The notes beneath the pieces are model-generated. The model did no database searches and was not told where the DNA came from. It worked only from the letters and a program-made list of their open reading frames with translations. Of a DNA stretch of 64,000 nt, positions 11,770 through 23,879 are shown in pieces (within the stretch, counting starts at the first letter, position 1; each line of letters begins with the position of its first letter). Both the position numbers and the translations under genes were made by a program. This DNA is from Albula goreensis (Eukaryota > Chordata > Actinopteri > Albuliformes > Albulidae). The DNA lies in contig CM040746.1 of NCBI GenBank assembly GCA_022829145.1, positions 31,435,712 to 31,499,711 on the forward strand, given 5' to 3'.

Positions 11770-13240
11770 TTTTTCTGCTTCTCTATTAATGTTTCCTCAA
11801 ACATGTGAGTGCATGTAGCCTGGAGCATGACTTGTGAAATAATGGGATAACACCTGCTGTTGTGTTCAGAAATCATCAAAATGAACTTGTCAAATTGTCT
11901 TTGAATAGAAGAAAAATACTGATAGAGGTAAAACTTGAAATCTGTACACTGTAGGTAACACTGGATAAAAGGGTCCTTGACATGTATTGGTCTTTTTATT
12001 TCTGAATATTTTCTGGGTTGCATGATTTGGGAGATATCTGGGGTTTACAGCTTCCACATGTGGCTGCCTTTCGTCATATAATATATGAAGCTGCTTGAGT
12101 CTGGGATGGGAACATCAAGGCTGGCTTCCAACAATCTCCCTAGCATGGTGTGTGTCACAGAGACATCCAGACAGGAAATCCTGAGAAATACTAAAGTACT
12201 GTATGTCTGACATTTCCTGGATGCACAATAAAGTAACTGCAGTTATTCTTCACAAATGGTCCCTCCACTTTAGCATACCAAAATACTGTATGTCCTTTCA
12301 AATTGCATTGACCATTTTCACCTCCTCTAAATAACAGGAAGACACACTTTCCCTGAGCATTTGCATACACCTTGCATACAGCAGGGTAGAACAGGGTGTT
12401 GTCTGTGGATGAAAGCGGCCATGAGTGTGGCGTTGAGCCCCGGGGACCCGCCTCCCTCCGGGCCTCAGTGACAGCGTGTGGATAAACAGGTGCGCTGACC
12501 TCAGAATTCGGAAGGTCAGAGCAAACGTTCATCTTTGAATGTTCCACAATCCACATGGCACACAGTGCAGAAGGTTCATGTAATTTGGCTATTTGAAGCC
12601 TGAGGGCTGCAAGAGTGGCAATCCGAGAGGAAGTGTGCGGTTATGTATTCTCCCCGATGCTTTGTTATTTTCACCGTTCTTTTTTAGTATTTCTGTGGAT
12701 CTGACCTTGGAATTGGAGTCCAGACTATCTGCATTACCCATACTTCTGAGATGTTGATTGTTATACTTACCCTGGTTACTACTACATCATCATAAACCTA
12801 TGGCTAGCCCTTAATTACCTCTGCTTATTGTACCGCTTTTATGTATGGTTCAGTGTTGTAAATGCTGTAACACATGTATCTATGATTTTATTAATTTCAC
12901 AGTGTAGGTCCCTGATGAATATATGACCAACATTTTGTAAGTTTTGGCTTGAGTCTGCTGTTTCATTCAGGATATGAGAAGTCGATGCTTTCAGGAGAGC
13001 ACGGCTTTTTGATGCTTTTCCTGGAAATGACAGGTAGATCTGAGTCTGAAGTACACCTGCATGTGTTTATTGGACGGTGAAATAGGATCACAGTAAACAA
13101 AGACAGGATGCCAGGAAGTGCTCGGGTTGTACATGGAAAGTGCATGTACTTGTACAGTGTAGCACAACTCCCACTGGTGGCTCAGCGGAGGCAAAGAGAC
13201 GGGCTCATTCTTAAAGGCATTGATCATAACTATTCTGGTT
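11770..13240. other. non-coding DNA, no gene seen
   Basis: No supported gene. A GC-rich patch at 12410-12500 (GCCCCGGGGACCCGCCTCCC) lies within an unremarkable minus-strand frame (12191-12556). Confidence 0.55.
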
Positions 13241-13249
13241 TGTTTTAGC

Positions 13250-13400
13250 TTGGTGTGTCTGAGTTGGTTAGGGAGATTTACTGCGGACTCTAACTGTTAA
13301 TTACCGCAAGGTATTGAGCTGATGGTGTATTTACGGCATGTGCTGCCCCCCGCCATTACCGCTGCCGAAGACAAATCTCCCTGTGGTCAATATCTTCAAC
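13250..13400. promoter_or_regulatory. candidate conserved non-coding element
   Basis: Contains GATTTACTGCGGACTC, GTTAATTACCGCAAGG and CCGCCATTACCGCTGCCG. CpGs are retained at homeodomain-type TAAT words in a CpG-poor neighbourhood. Confidence 0.3.
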
Positions 13401-13629
13401 TAACATTGTGTGTTCGTGCATGCTAGGTAACATATCTTTATTTAAATAAAGGAGTTAAAAAAAGGTATACTTGCAAGGCACATTAATGTCACACAAAGCT
13501 TCCCTCTAACCAGGCTAGAGCGATGAGCCATGCAGAAATCTCACAACTGCTGACCAGTGACTGCTCCTCCAGCACATTAAGAGAACGTCGGCCTGACATT
13601 CTCCTCTGTGTATGTCACTCATGGGAATC

Positions 13630-13860
13630 ACTGTGGACCTCTGATGCCAGTAATGGTTGAACTGGATTAATGACTTCGATTAGCAATTTACAAGCTTATT
13701 TTCTCAGGAGAATGCCATTGCATTGTATAAATGCATTTAGAACCCGCTGTCACCTTCTAAAGCTTGGATGCATTCCGTTGATTGCTTACCCATCTGTTGT
13801 GACATCAGTGATCAGACGAATGTGTTGTTTTTGCTGGCAGCACACTGCAGATGTCTAAAT
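13630..13860. promoter_or_regulatory. candidate conserved non-coding element
   Basis: GGATTAATGACTTCGATTAG, GGATGCATTCCGTTGATTGC and TGACATCAGTGATCAG are spaced over about 200 bases free of simple repeats. The 62-codon + frame is not protein-like. Confidence 0.28.
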
Positions 13861-13869
13861 AATGCATCG

Positions 13870-15840
13870 ACACCTAATTCTATATGCAACAAACTGTAAG
13901 CATTGTCACATTATTCTCTGTGACTTGAAATTATCAAGGTACTGCTGAATACATCTGATATTCTCATTGTCTTTCAGGAAAATGTATAAGATGAATGTTT
14001 ATATCAAAAACAATAAAAATGTTGTATCAGCTGGGTTGGGTGACAACAGCAACCTATTCTGCTTAATGTTTAATGATACGTGATGCATGTAAAGCAGACT
14101 GATGCATCAATCTAGAAGAGCTACATCTGTGAACCAGTGACTTCATTTCAGGCCATGGGAAATCAGTTAACACTTTTATTTCTCATAGATTAATGTCTTC
14201 TTAAATTTACTAATATGGTTGCTCCTGGGTACAACTGCTGAATAAAATGAAACTTTTAAATAAAGTTAAATATGTCATTATATAATATTTTAAATATGTT
14301 TCTCCCTTTTCTACAAAAGTAATGTTTATATGTTTAATAATATTTAGAAATATCTTTATTTTAGAATTGCCTCCATTTATTGTATTCTCTTTAATGTACG
14401 TTCTTCTTTAGATTTCTCAGGAGACAAACATTTTTTGGAGAAAAAAATAAATCAATATTCCTCCTCCAGAGAATTTTTTGCTCTTCTCTGTAAAAAAAAA
14501 CCTTTTTTTCTATAAAGTAGCAAAATGCTATGGGCTGAGAACGCCCTTTTACAAAGAGCCGTGGGGAAAGCTTTGGTCAGACTGTGCAGCTGTGGGACTG
14601 GGCAGTGTCCCAAACCGCCCCTCGCCTTTCTCTCCCACATGTGAGACGTCCTCAATAAGGTCAACACATTGTCAATATTACTTTATGCTTAGTTGTACAA
14701 ATTGGTAACTTCCAACATTTTTTTCCAAATAGTAAGACATAATCATAATGTAGAATATTGTGGTTACATCCAATTAGGTAGCTAAAATGGTAACAAGCCA
14801 GTTAGCTTATGGAATCCTCTGTTAATAGTGCTAGCTAGCTAGCTAGCTGAGCACAGTTTATTCTGCCTATAAGGCGTGGTGTGAGTCTAATTGTGAGTGT
14901 ATTTGGAAAATGGGAAGTTGCAGGGACATGCGCATAGATGCCCCTTCAGCAATGTCCTTTACTTTACTAATGCCTGGCTCAATAACAAAAGCCTGCTGCA
15001 TTACTGCACTTCTCTCTGAGGGCTGGTTAATAATATTTGGTACTTCTTTTTACAATGCAAGAGGAGTTTAATGGTCAATTTAGCACTTCATTTTTGAAAA
15101 GCTGCATGTTGACTCAAGTTTGTGTAATTTAACTGACCAAGCCAACTTTGAAGATATTATTTGTCCACAGAAATACTTACGAAGTAGATGTTTTGTATTT
15201 AATACAATTAAAGAAAGAGGGGTGTTACCATACAATATAGGACACATTAAGAAAGCGAGCGTTAAAGTGAAAAATATTGCTTTTTTTATATAAAAGTATC
15301 ACCTCCAGGCGAGTGTAAACCAATCTTCTCTACCATTATTATTTTATTTCATTTTATGTTTTCTGTTGCTCAAGACCCTGTTGTGACAGCCAAAACTTAT
15401 GGCACAATGATGAAAAAGACCACTTGACTACAAAAAAATTATGTGAGGGCAAAGTTCATTTCATAGCAGTTTGGATTGTATTACCCAACTTCAGAGTCTG
15501 CACATCAATTATACCATGAGTTTGCACTATTAAAATAGAGACTATTTTATGTGTTGCTCCCTGACTTCTATTGGTCTACAGCAAAATCAGCCAATAAAGT
15601 TTTTAAAAGATTGTTTTTTAGCATATCGAGGATTAAGCATCTAATAAACATCAAAATAAACTTCACATCTTTTTAAAACTGAAGTAGGATCTCTGCTGTG
15701 CATTTTTTACTGCGAAGGTTACCAGATGAACTCAGTTACTAAACAAATGCAGATTTGTGGCTACACTGCCACTAAACAGGGAAAATGGGAAACGATTGTC
15801 ACTCCTGACTGTGGATCCCGGCACAGAAATACATAAGACA
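13870..15840. other. AT-rich non-coding DNA, no gene seen
   Basis: No supported gene. Contains a short palindromic (GCTA)n run at 14829-14848 and long AT-rich segments (14250-14460, 15200-15700). Confidence 0.65.
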
Positions 15841-15844
15841 CCAG

Positions 15845-15953
<109 letters not shown>

Positions 15954-16179
15954 TGATGTGGAGAACATTTGGCAAGCCAAAAACTAGAATCTAAAAACGA
16001 ACAAAAACAAATGAAAGCATATTATCACATATTATCAGTTCTGTTTTCATTATCAAAATATTGCATTATCACCACCTGTTAGAGTTTTTTAAATGGATGT
16101 TGCACTCCTTTGCTCTCTATACCTGCATCGGGATGACACCAAAAGACCTTTAACAGCATGCATATGCAGAGCTCAGGGA

Positions 16180-16320
16180 AAGATAGCATTGGGGGAAATC
16201 CGTCAAAGGGGCATTTCTCACTGATATCAGGATGAATTTCTTTTCCGCATCATGTAGTTAATGAGCAAAGTATCGTTGATGGCGTGACCCATCTATCAGT
16301 TCAAGGAGCGTCTCCCATTT
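16180..16320. promoter_or_regulatory. candidate conserved non-coding element
   Basis: Contains TTTTCCGCATCATGTAGTTA, then ATGAGCAAAGTATCGTTGAT and GGCGTGACCC. CpGs are kept in otherwise AT-rich sequence and there are no simple repeats. It lies just upstream of a LINE fragment. Confidence 0.3.
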
Positions 16321-16335
16321 TTTTCCATCTGTATC

Positions 16336-16678
16336 CTTCATTCTGACTGGACGGCTGTAATTCCTTCTGACCCGTCTCTGTACATATGCCATTAGGTCTC
16401 TGAAGCTCTTGCAAAATGCTGCTGTTCGTCTCGTCTTTAATCAATTAAAATTCACAAATGCTGCACCTCACCTTGTCCCCTAAATCTGGCTAAATCCAGT
16501 AGTAGCTAGTGCAGCTAGAGGCTGCCCCACCTGTGCCAACCAACCTAGTTTTCAACCCCCATACTCCCACCAGGCCTCTGGTGGCTTGGCCCACCCTTAC
16601 TGCATTGGCACATCTTCCATGTCTCTTTCAGACTGTAGGACTTCTGTAAGTCACTGTGGGAAAGATCATTGAATAAAT
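16336..16678 (+). mobile_element. L2-type LINE fragment: reverse transcriptase C-terminus plus 3' tail, internally deleted
   Basis: Translation around 16400-16460 gives LLQNAAVRLVFNQLKF, matching the L2/CR1-clade motif (consensus about LxQNAAARLVxN) that follows the reverse transcriptase palm. The bases before it resemble the family's TRLDYCNSLLTGL segment but carry a stop. After about 16490 the expected downstream coding sequence is missing or scrambled. The end (16643-16678) matches the family tail CTGTAAGTCxCTxTGGxAAA followed by a (T/A)AAAT-rich end. It is a 5'-truncated, decayed copy. Family assignment rests on recalled motifs. Confidence 0.75.
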
Positions 16679-16689
16679 CCCTAAATGTG

Positions 16690-17870
16690 AATTCAGTCAG
16701 AGAGAGGATGCTGCTTTTACATATATCTCACCATCCCCTGCATTGTACCAGATTTACCCACGGCATGCTGTGGTGTCATTGCACTGTGTCAGTGCATGGA
16801 CACAGTCCAGCGGTCAGATATCATATTTTCTGAATCTGAGAAACGAAACTCCAGAAAGTTGTCATGATTTACAGATATCCTCTGAAATGTACACAGACTA
16901 TTTTCACTGTGGTTTTCTCCCACACTCACATATCATATTTCCACAATACCTTTTACTCCTCCATTATATTTTTTCTGTATTTTTTATTTTAATTCATCTT
17001 CACCTCCGTCTGTTAAAATATATATATATTTTTAATGGTCCAATGTCCCACTAGAAACAGTTAAAATCTTGTAAACCAGCACTCCAAGAAGGCTTGAAGC
17101 AGATCCAAAAGGGGAAGGTTGGCAAACTCCATACTACTTAATACATGTTCAAATATTGCTTGCTGTTTCCATTATTATGTCTACCCCCTGTATTGTTCAC
17201 AGCTGAGGTAAGAGCCTTTTTTACACAGTGTGAGAGATGAATGACATTTGATATTTTCCATAAATAATTGAAATAATTGGACTTTTATTATAAGTCAATG
17301 CTGAGAAAACTGCTTGTATCTTATAATGTGACTCTTGAAATCAATTGTCCAGAAAAAAAGAAAAAAAAAACAATATTTCCTGAGTGTTACGGGTCTATTT
17401 AAAATAATTACCTGTTCAATTGTTGGAACAGTGCTGTGTAAGCCACTTCCTAACCAAATCATTTGCAGAATAATTGCATTAATAAGGATCTACTATGCTG
17501 CACACTGCCTTGATGCAGGGCTGAAATGAGAAGCAGATGCAATTTAACAATTGTTTGCCAAAAGCTCAGCTTGCATGCCAGCTTTGTTCTGTTCCTTTAG
17601 TTTGATCTAAAGAGTTTGAGTTCCCTTTACAGCGGCGCCATTAGACACTGCTTGCCAGATTCACACTATCTGCACACAGAACACCCACCTAATTCAGTCC
17701 ACATTTCCCAAAGTTTGAGGTTTTACCCTGTGTCATGCTGCTTGCCATTGGACTGTACACCTCGAAATCAAACGCAGACCTCCTTTCATGTTACACTGTG
17801 ACTGATACTTTGGGTCTTATGCATACATTAGCTCCAAATTATATTGCTGATTGGTACTAAGGTCATTTAC
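16690..17870. other. AT-rich non-coding DNA, no gene seen
   Basis: No supported gene. The 103-codon frame at 16743-17054 ends in AT-rich low-complexity sequence and has no domain. Confidence 0.6.
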
Positions 17871-17879
17871 CCATACAGC

Positions 17880-18050
17880 ATCTGGATCACAACGATCACG
17901 CTTGTCCCCTCAGAAGAACCTGTAGGGAAGGGAAACCCTGCTCTCAGTGACAGCCCTCAGATGTGTGTCTAGTTCTCTATCAAGATGTATGGAGCTTCGT
18001 TCTGTAATGACAGCGAGCTCCTGGCAAAGGCGCCCCATTACAGCAAATGA
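17880..18050. promoter_or_regulatory. candidate conserved non-coding element
   Basis: CACAACGATCACGCTTGTCC, CTGTAATGACAGCGAGCTCC and AAGGCGCCCCATTACAGC form a GC-richer block with CpGs and TAAT words. No coding evidence. Confidence 0.28.
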
Positions 18051-18059
18051 AAACAGTTT

Positions 18060-18980
18060 CAACCTATACTTTTTGGTCACCCCTTTATTTGTAAGCAGTT
18101 TTTTTTTCTCTTATGAGAATATATTATTATATCTCTTGTAAGTACAGTGACACAAAAAAGTATCATATTGACGGTCTATAATGACTGGTAAAATAAAGAG
18201 GAAAGGAAAGGAAAAGAGCTGATTGCATGCAGTATGTAAGGAAACCAGCAAACAGGTTTGCCCCATCAGCATCCATTGCTGTTTGCAGGAACAAATACAT
18301 TTAAAAATGACATATCTGCCACTAAGAAAAAATATGAAAGGGACTTTTTTTCTCTTTTTCGTGAATCCAAGGGATGTGGGCACCTTTGCTAAGGAATTCA
18401 ATTTTTAACAATAAAAACCTGCACACACACGTACACTCACACACACGTAATGCCTTTGCATCTGCAAGAATATTTCATAACATGCCGTGAACTGTGTCTC
18501 CATGTCTGTACCAAACTTCTGTTGTATATGTTATCTCTTCTCTGAGGGAATGCACACATAAATCTCTCTTTCTCTATCTGGTGCTATTTCTGGTCTTTGC
18601 TCAGTCCCAGCAGAACAGTGAATTGCATGTGGACAGTGGATTTCATGGCAGGCTGTGCACAGTCTCAGTCCCGTGCCCACCCCCATGATAGTGCATTTTC
18701 CCTTTAAAACCAACAGATGGCCACAAATTCATCTTGCACATTATACCATCTTGCAGAAAAATGTTGGCAGATTTTCTTTTACCCAAGATGAAGGTGTGGG
18801 AGGACCTTGGCATAAATAAAATATTATTTTCCCCAACAACAGGAAGAAATGGAGGAGTTGCAGTGGGATGAGGGAGGGATTGGAAAAAAAAGTGGTAAAT
18901 ATTCTGGCATATGTCAGGTGTTTTTTTGTGTGGGAGTTCTGTTACTGTTGGTTCTGCTCCGGTCTTTTGAAATTCAATAA
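18060..18980. other. non-coding DNA, no gene seen
   Basis: No supported gene. Several short overlapping frames on both strands are unrecognisable. Confidence 0.6.
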
Positions 18981-18989
18981 GATGGGTCT

Positions 18990-19170
18990 GAAGAGCCATG
19001 GGTCCATCACTCTGGCAGACAGATAAAGTGGAGAAAGTGCGGCCTGACAGGCAGTGATGAAAGGGATGAAGGGCGGGGCCCCCGTCCGGCAGGGCGACAC
19101 ATATGATGGCTTTTTACACAGCAACATAAAGACACACTGCAGGAGCGGCAGCAGACCAGGAGAGGAACGC
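18990..19170. promoter_or_regulatory. candidate conserved non-coding element, CpG-rich islet
   Basis: Contains AGTGCGGCCTGACAGGCAGT and GGGCGGGGCCCCCGTCCGGC, with about eight CpGs in 180 bases. The overlapping minus-strand frame (18942-19337, 131 codons) shows no domain. Confidence 0.3.
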
Positions 19171-19179
19171 ACATCCTTT

Positions 19180-21030
19180 GATCTCAAGTTTGATTTAAGT
19201 CTGAATTTACTTAAAAGCATGGATGTCTGATTCTCATATTGCTTTGGTGGTGTATGAGAACACATTTGGGAGAAAGCATTGAAAAGTGTTTTGGAAAAAA
19301 AAATAGTGGATGAGCATTTTTTTACAGAAGGACACATCCTTTGTTTGTTGGGTTGGTGTGTCTCTCTTCTGTGACACCATTTTATACCTTTAATTTGCCT
19401 TCTTACCTTTCTTACGTTTGGGCGTGTTTAACACAACTGATTCCTTTCCCCCGGATAGTCCCCTGACAATAACAGTCAGCTGTAACTTTTTGCCGGAATC
19501 AAGTTGTCATATGGACCCATATGTCTGCTTTTCTTAAGCACTGTTTTCAGCTCTGCTGTTGTTTGTCTTTCTGTTGATGTAACAGCCTAGACTTTATTGC
19601 ACATGTTCTACACAGTAAATACTGCTCAGAGTCAGTCTGAAGGATCTGGCACCAGTATTTTATAGCTAGCTGGGATGTTAGGAAAATACCCTTTAGTATG
19701 GTAATAGTAAATCTGTGATGGGATGCCGTGTAGCTCATGGTTAAGGAGAAAATGCTATTACAGATATATCAGTAACAATGTAATTAACTAAGTCACATTG
19801 CAGCATTAGCCTTTAGAATCCTATTGCAATAGTTTCTGTTTCACACTGCCTTTGATGTGTCTCAGATTGCCCATGGTGATGTAATACAAGCCCAAGGCAA
19901 AAAAAGCACAAGTGAATGTAACCCAACATTTACATATTCTGCTTAAATTCTGCATACAATGGAATGACAACTCAAAGATGCCACTTGTTAATTATATTAT
20001 GACATATTAGAAATGATATCTTACTATGTCATAATATAAGCTAATATCTATGTTAATATAAGTTACCCTTTCTTGTTAATTGTATTTATTAAGTTATTAT
20101 TTAAATCATTATTTTTGTAATTACCATTATTAAAAATATAAAAATACAAATCCTAAAAATATATAAACACTATATTTTTAAAAGTTGAAATCATATATCA
20201 CACAAATGACAAATGCAATCAATCTCAATAAAACAGATTCATATAAATGGGCTAAAGAAATTAATAGAGTTCAGTACAGACGCAATTTCACTGTAGTGAA
20301 TAATACATTTAGGATAAGGAAACACAAAGCAATTCCACTGATGTTTTCTGTGTCTTGTCTACAAACATGTCCACATTTTCTCCTGGATTGGCTGCATAGG
20401 ATTGAGTGTGGTTTTTTGGTACATTTTGGCATTTCAAATTGGGAGGTACAAATCCTTTTTTCCTCTTTCTGAGTGTCTCTGTAACACATAAGAAAGCTTT
20501 GCTTTCCTGAGGTCAAATTTAGACCACAAGAAATGCTCCCATTCTAGACCAAAGGTTCTCTGAAATGAAAAAGAAATAAAGACTGAAAAAGCTTGCACAG
20601 TTGAACTTTTCGCCCCGCATTCCATCACAGTGTCAGGCCTGGAGTGGTAAACCCTATGGGTCTGTGTCTGTGCTACACAACCTGGCAGGCTTTCCCACAC
20701 ACTGACATCTCTCAGTGGGGAAAAGAACTCCCTTATATCATGGTGGAATCTACTCCATGCCCCCTTGTATTGATATAACTTCACCTGAAAAATCTTTCGG
20801 AGTTAGATTCCAACTCCTCAGTTCATTTAAAAACCTCATTTAAAGCCCTCAAAGTAAAGTGACTCAGTGTTGAAGAGGGGGACTTTATTTGGTGGCAGAG
20901 AATATCACCCTCTCCAGAGGCTTTTTGTCCTGAACGGGGTACTTCCGTACCTTATTGTGATGGAAAAGTCAAACACTTCTAATCACTGCTCTGTAGAACT
21001 GTATCAAAGCTTCATTAAGCAGCATGGGGA
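19180..21030. other. non-coding DNA, very AT-rich at 19980-20300, no gene seen
   Basis: No supported gene. Frames at 20185-20472 and 20434-20784 lack features. 20030-20180 is almost entirely A and T. Confidence 0.6.
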
Positions 21031-21056
21031 TGTGGCATGGGCGGATGGCCTGTCAG

Positions 21057-21331
21057 GACCTGGGACAGCTCCTGGGAAGATGTGTTGCTGCCGGAGGAAT
21101 ACAGGTTGCAGGAGCTGTCCAGTGCTGAACTGATGAAACAGCTGCAATTTGTTCCCACATCTTGCAACTGTTCTCCATCAGGAAACCAGTTTTACAAGAA
21201 GAGAGCTCAGACTGAGTCTGTGGAGAAGTGCCTTGCAGAGCATGCACATACAGGTACACACTTCTCTCTCTCTTTCTTTCCCCCCCCCCCCTCTCTGTCT
21301 TTCTCCCTCAGGAAACAAGCAGTTCTGCTGA
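21057..21331 (+). other. possible small coding exon pair, unrecognised
   Basis: From 21058 the + frame reads WEDVLLPEEYRLQELSSAEL, then MKQLQF, and on to EKCLAEHAHT. This is an unusually protein-like, helix-prone, charged stretch with G/C-ending codons. It ends at CAG/GTACAC (21253/21254), a fair donor. A polypyrimidine tract and CCCTCAG/GAAAC (acceptor 21310-21311) follow. Joining them gives six more residues (GNKQFC) and a stop at 21329-21331. A possible upstream acceptor is CTGTCAG/G at 21056. Against it: the 58-nt gap is shorter than nearly all vertebrate introns, other frames are also open here, and I recognise no family. It may be chance. Confidence 0.25.
21262..21310. repeat. pyrimidine-rich low-complexity tract
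   Basis: A run of CT units, a C12-like homopolymer and further CT units. It doubles as the polypyrimidine tract of the putative acceptor at 21311. Confidence 0.9.
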
Positions 21332-21450
21332 AGAGCAAAGGAATTCTGATGGGATGTTTGACCCGACACGTGCAACGCCCCACTTTGCGAACTTCCCAGT
21401 GACCCGCCCAAGGGAAGAAAAGAATTTACTGACTTTCTAAAGGAGAACAA

Positions 21451-21561
21451 GGACTGTTCACCTTCAATTAGAACAACAAAGGACTGTTCACCTTCAATTA
21501 GAACAACAAAGGACTGTTTGCCTTTAATTAGAACAACATAGGAATTTTCATCTTTAAAAAT
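21451..21561. repeat. 30-bp tandem repeat, about 3.6 copies
   Basis: Exact 30-base period. Units start at 21451, 21481 and 21511, each beginning GGACTGTT and containing AATTAGAACAACA. A partial, diverged fourth copy starts at 21541. The first two units are identical and the third has three or four changes. Confidence 0.95.
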
Positions 21562-21569
21562 GCTTGGCC

Positions 21570-23390
21570 ACTGTCCTTATGTTTTTGTCTGACTATTTCC
21601 TCTTTTGAAATTTGTTACTTTTTATTTAAATCCCTCAATGGAATTTTAAGTCTCACTCCCAGCCCAGTAACCCCCATAAGATGGCTGCCTATAACATACC
21701 AGATTTGCAACCATTTTTAACAAAATGGAATTTTTTGTTCATTACAACATTATTCATTGTTGTGTGCTGCCCTTTTGGTTTCTTAATGGCAGCCATAACA
21801 TGAATATTAGCTTTATGAAGCTCATGGCATATTGTTTCTGTTGAGACTGTGTCATGGAGGTGAGGAAGAACTTTTTGAAAACATTTTATGTTCATCTTCA
21901 ACAAGGGAGCCAGAAATTCTCAATTGCTGTACACATGTATTTTTTAAAACGAACCATAACAGTGGTGGTGGATTGGAAGCGAAGCATGAAGTATTTTTTT
22001 GTTTTTGTTTTTTGATCCAACTGCACATCCCATCGCAGTCAGCTCTTATCACACTGTTCTTATTTCAGAAACAGCATTCAAAATCAGAGAGAGTGATCCA
22101 GAGCAGTGCCTTAAGGATGAACCCGTAGCTCACTCTGAAGGAATGGTCCATGTTGAGAAAAGTTTATCAGAGTGAGGAAAGCTCTGTGAAAGTGCAGCCT
22201 TTCTCCCAGGACTGCTGCATTCCCTGGCACTCTCACAAAACCCAGCCATTCCCCTGATCCAGTGGCTCCTGGCCCCTGAGTATCCCACTACCGCTGTGTC
22301 CTTCTCACACTTTGGTACTTTATCTTAACCCCAGTAGTCAGACTATCCCAAAATAGGCTGAGATAGAAAAAGTAAATAAATGAAAATAAAAAGTCATTAT
22401 ATCTTTTGCTGCTGAATTCTGTTTGAAGATGGCTGTTCTGCTTTGCTGTACAGTAAGTCATTGAATGTCACTGAGCTGATTATTGCTTTTTTATGATCAT
22501 GCTTTGGTTTTTAAATGAGATTTGGACAGGAAATGTATGAATGTCATGACCTTTGAAGGATCTTGCCCATTATTAAGGTCATGAAACAAATGAATGGGGT
22601 AAAAAAATATCAAAAATAATAAAATAAAATCAAAAATAATTTCTAATTATGGCTTCATAATATCACCCTGATATTTTCATTTTGTGGGACAGATTGTTAA
22701 GACCATTGACACATTGATCAATTTTTTTGTTATATATCATAAATTGAAAGTATCCACACAATCATTCAAGCTTTCATCATAGCAATCATTCATGCAATGT
22801 TATCGGCTCACTGGAAACAATGTGACTTAACTTTGAACTTCTAAAATCTGTTTTTCATGTGGTCTATATATTTTGACCCCTGGTTTACATAAGAATCTTT
22901 AGCAGGGTCCTCTGAGTCTAATTAAATGCTTAAAATATTTTTACAGTACCACTTAGGCACTGAGGTTTGCCAGGCCAAGAGGAAGCTAAATATATAATAT
23001 TTGGCACACTGCTTGGCTCTGCTGCCTAAAAGCTTTACATTAATGTACTATCTATGTCTGCCATCTTAGTCATAATGGAGTGCCCAATGTAGTTCTTCTG
23101 ACTTCATTCAGTTTCACTGACTGATGTCAAGTGCGGATGAGCTTGATATACTTGGCCAAGATTTAATTAGACTTTGGCAGTGAGTTTGAAAAGTACATTC
23201 AGGTATTTTTAAATGAAAGAGATATTCAGCAATAACTAAAGTAAATTCATCAGCAGGTTGCGGGGAGAAAAGGAAAAAGAAGAAAAAAAAACATGCATTG
23301 TCAAACCAAGACAAAACGTTTCATGCCCATGCTGTTTTGTAACAACAATCTTGCAGAAATTGAGGAGACAGATGCTCATAGAACATTACA
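21570..23390. other. non-coding DNA, no gene seen
   Basis: No supported gene. AT-rich with A-runs at 22590-22640. Confidence 0.6.
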
Positions 23391-23394
23391 TTGT

Positions 23395-23868
23395 GCTGCT
23401 GGGTGGCTCATCTTGCTAAGTCACTGCTCCAGTGCATGAATAGACCCTGAGACCCTAATATGGTTTACTGTATGCCCTGAAATCCATTCTTGAGATCAGC
23501 AAGCAGATCACATCTGATGCACCCACAAATGCACAGTATGAAGCAGATGCACTGGGACTCAAGGTGCATGGGGGTGCAGATCAGCAGGACTCCCAGGTAG
23601 CCTTGTTGTATTGGAGTGCCCATGAGAGGACATAAGCCTAAAATATATTTCCCAGATAACCCTCATTGTGATACCAGCAGAACCCTGTTTGTACTCAATT
23701 TTCTGGCTGGCTGGAGGGCAGATGAAACAGACACAGGGCTTGCTGAGTTCACAGAGAGTTGGGAGGGAGTAGAAAGGTCTAGCTAGGAGTTCCCTGATGA
23801 CACATTCAAAGCTGTCAGAAGCCAATGATTGCACCCGGGAAGAGCCTGATAGTAAATAAATAAATACA
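23395..23868 (+). mobile_element. possible SINE-like element with (AAAT)n tail
   Basis: GCTGCTGGGTGGCTCATCTT at 23395 resembles a tRNA-type A-box head. About 470 bases later the block ends in GTAAATAAATAAATAC, a typical retroposon tail, and it is less AT-rich than its flanks. I see no clear B box and no flanking duplication, so the call is tentative. Confidence 0.25.
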
Positions 23869-23879
23869 TTTTTTAAAAA

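Noticed and set aside
11592-12023. 143-codon minus-strand frame
   Set aside because: It joins a GC-richer islet to AT-rich DNA with a clear change of composition inside the frame and no domain.
20434-20784. 116-codon minus-strand frame with a few protein-like segments
   Set aside because: No domain, no splice sites that keep the frame, and AT-rich surroundings.
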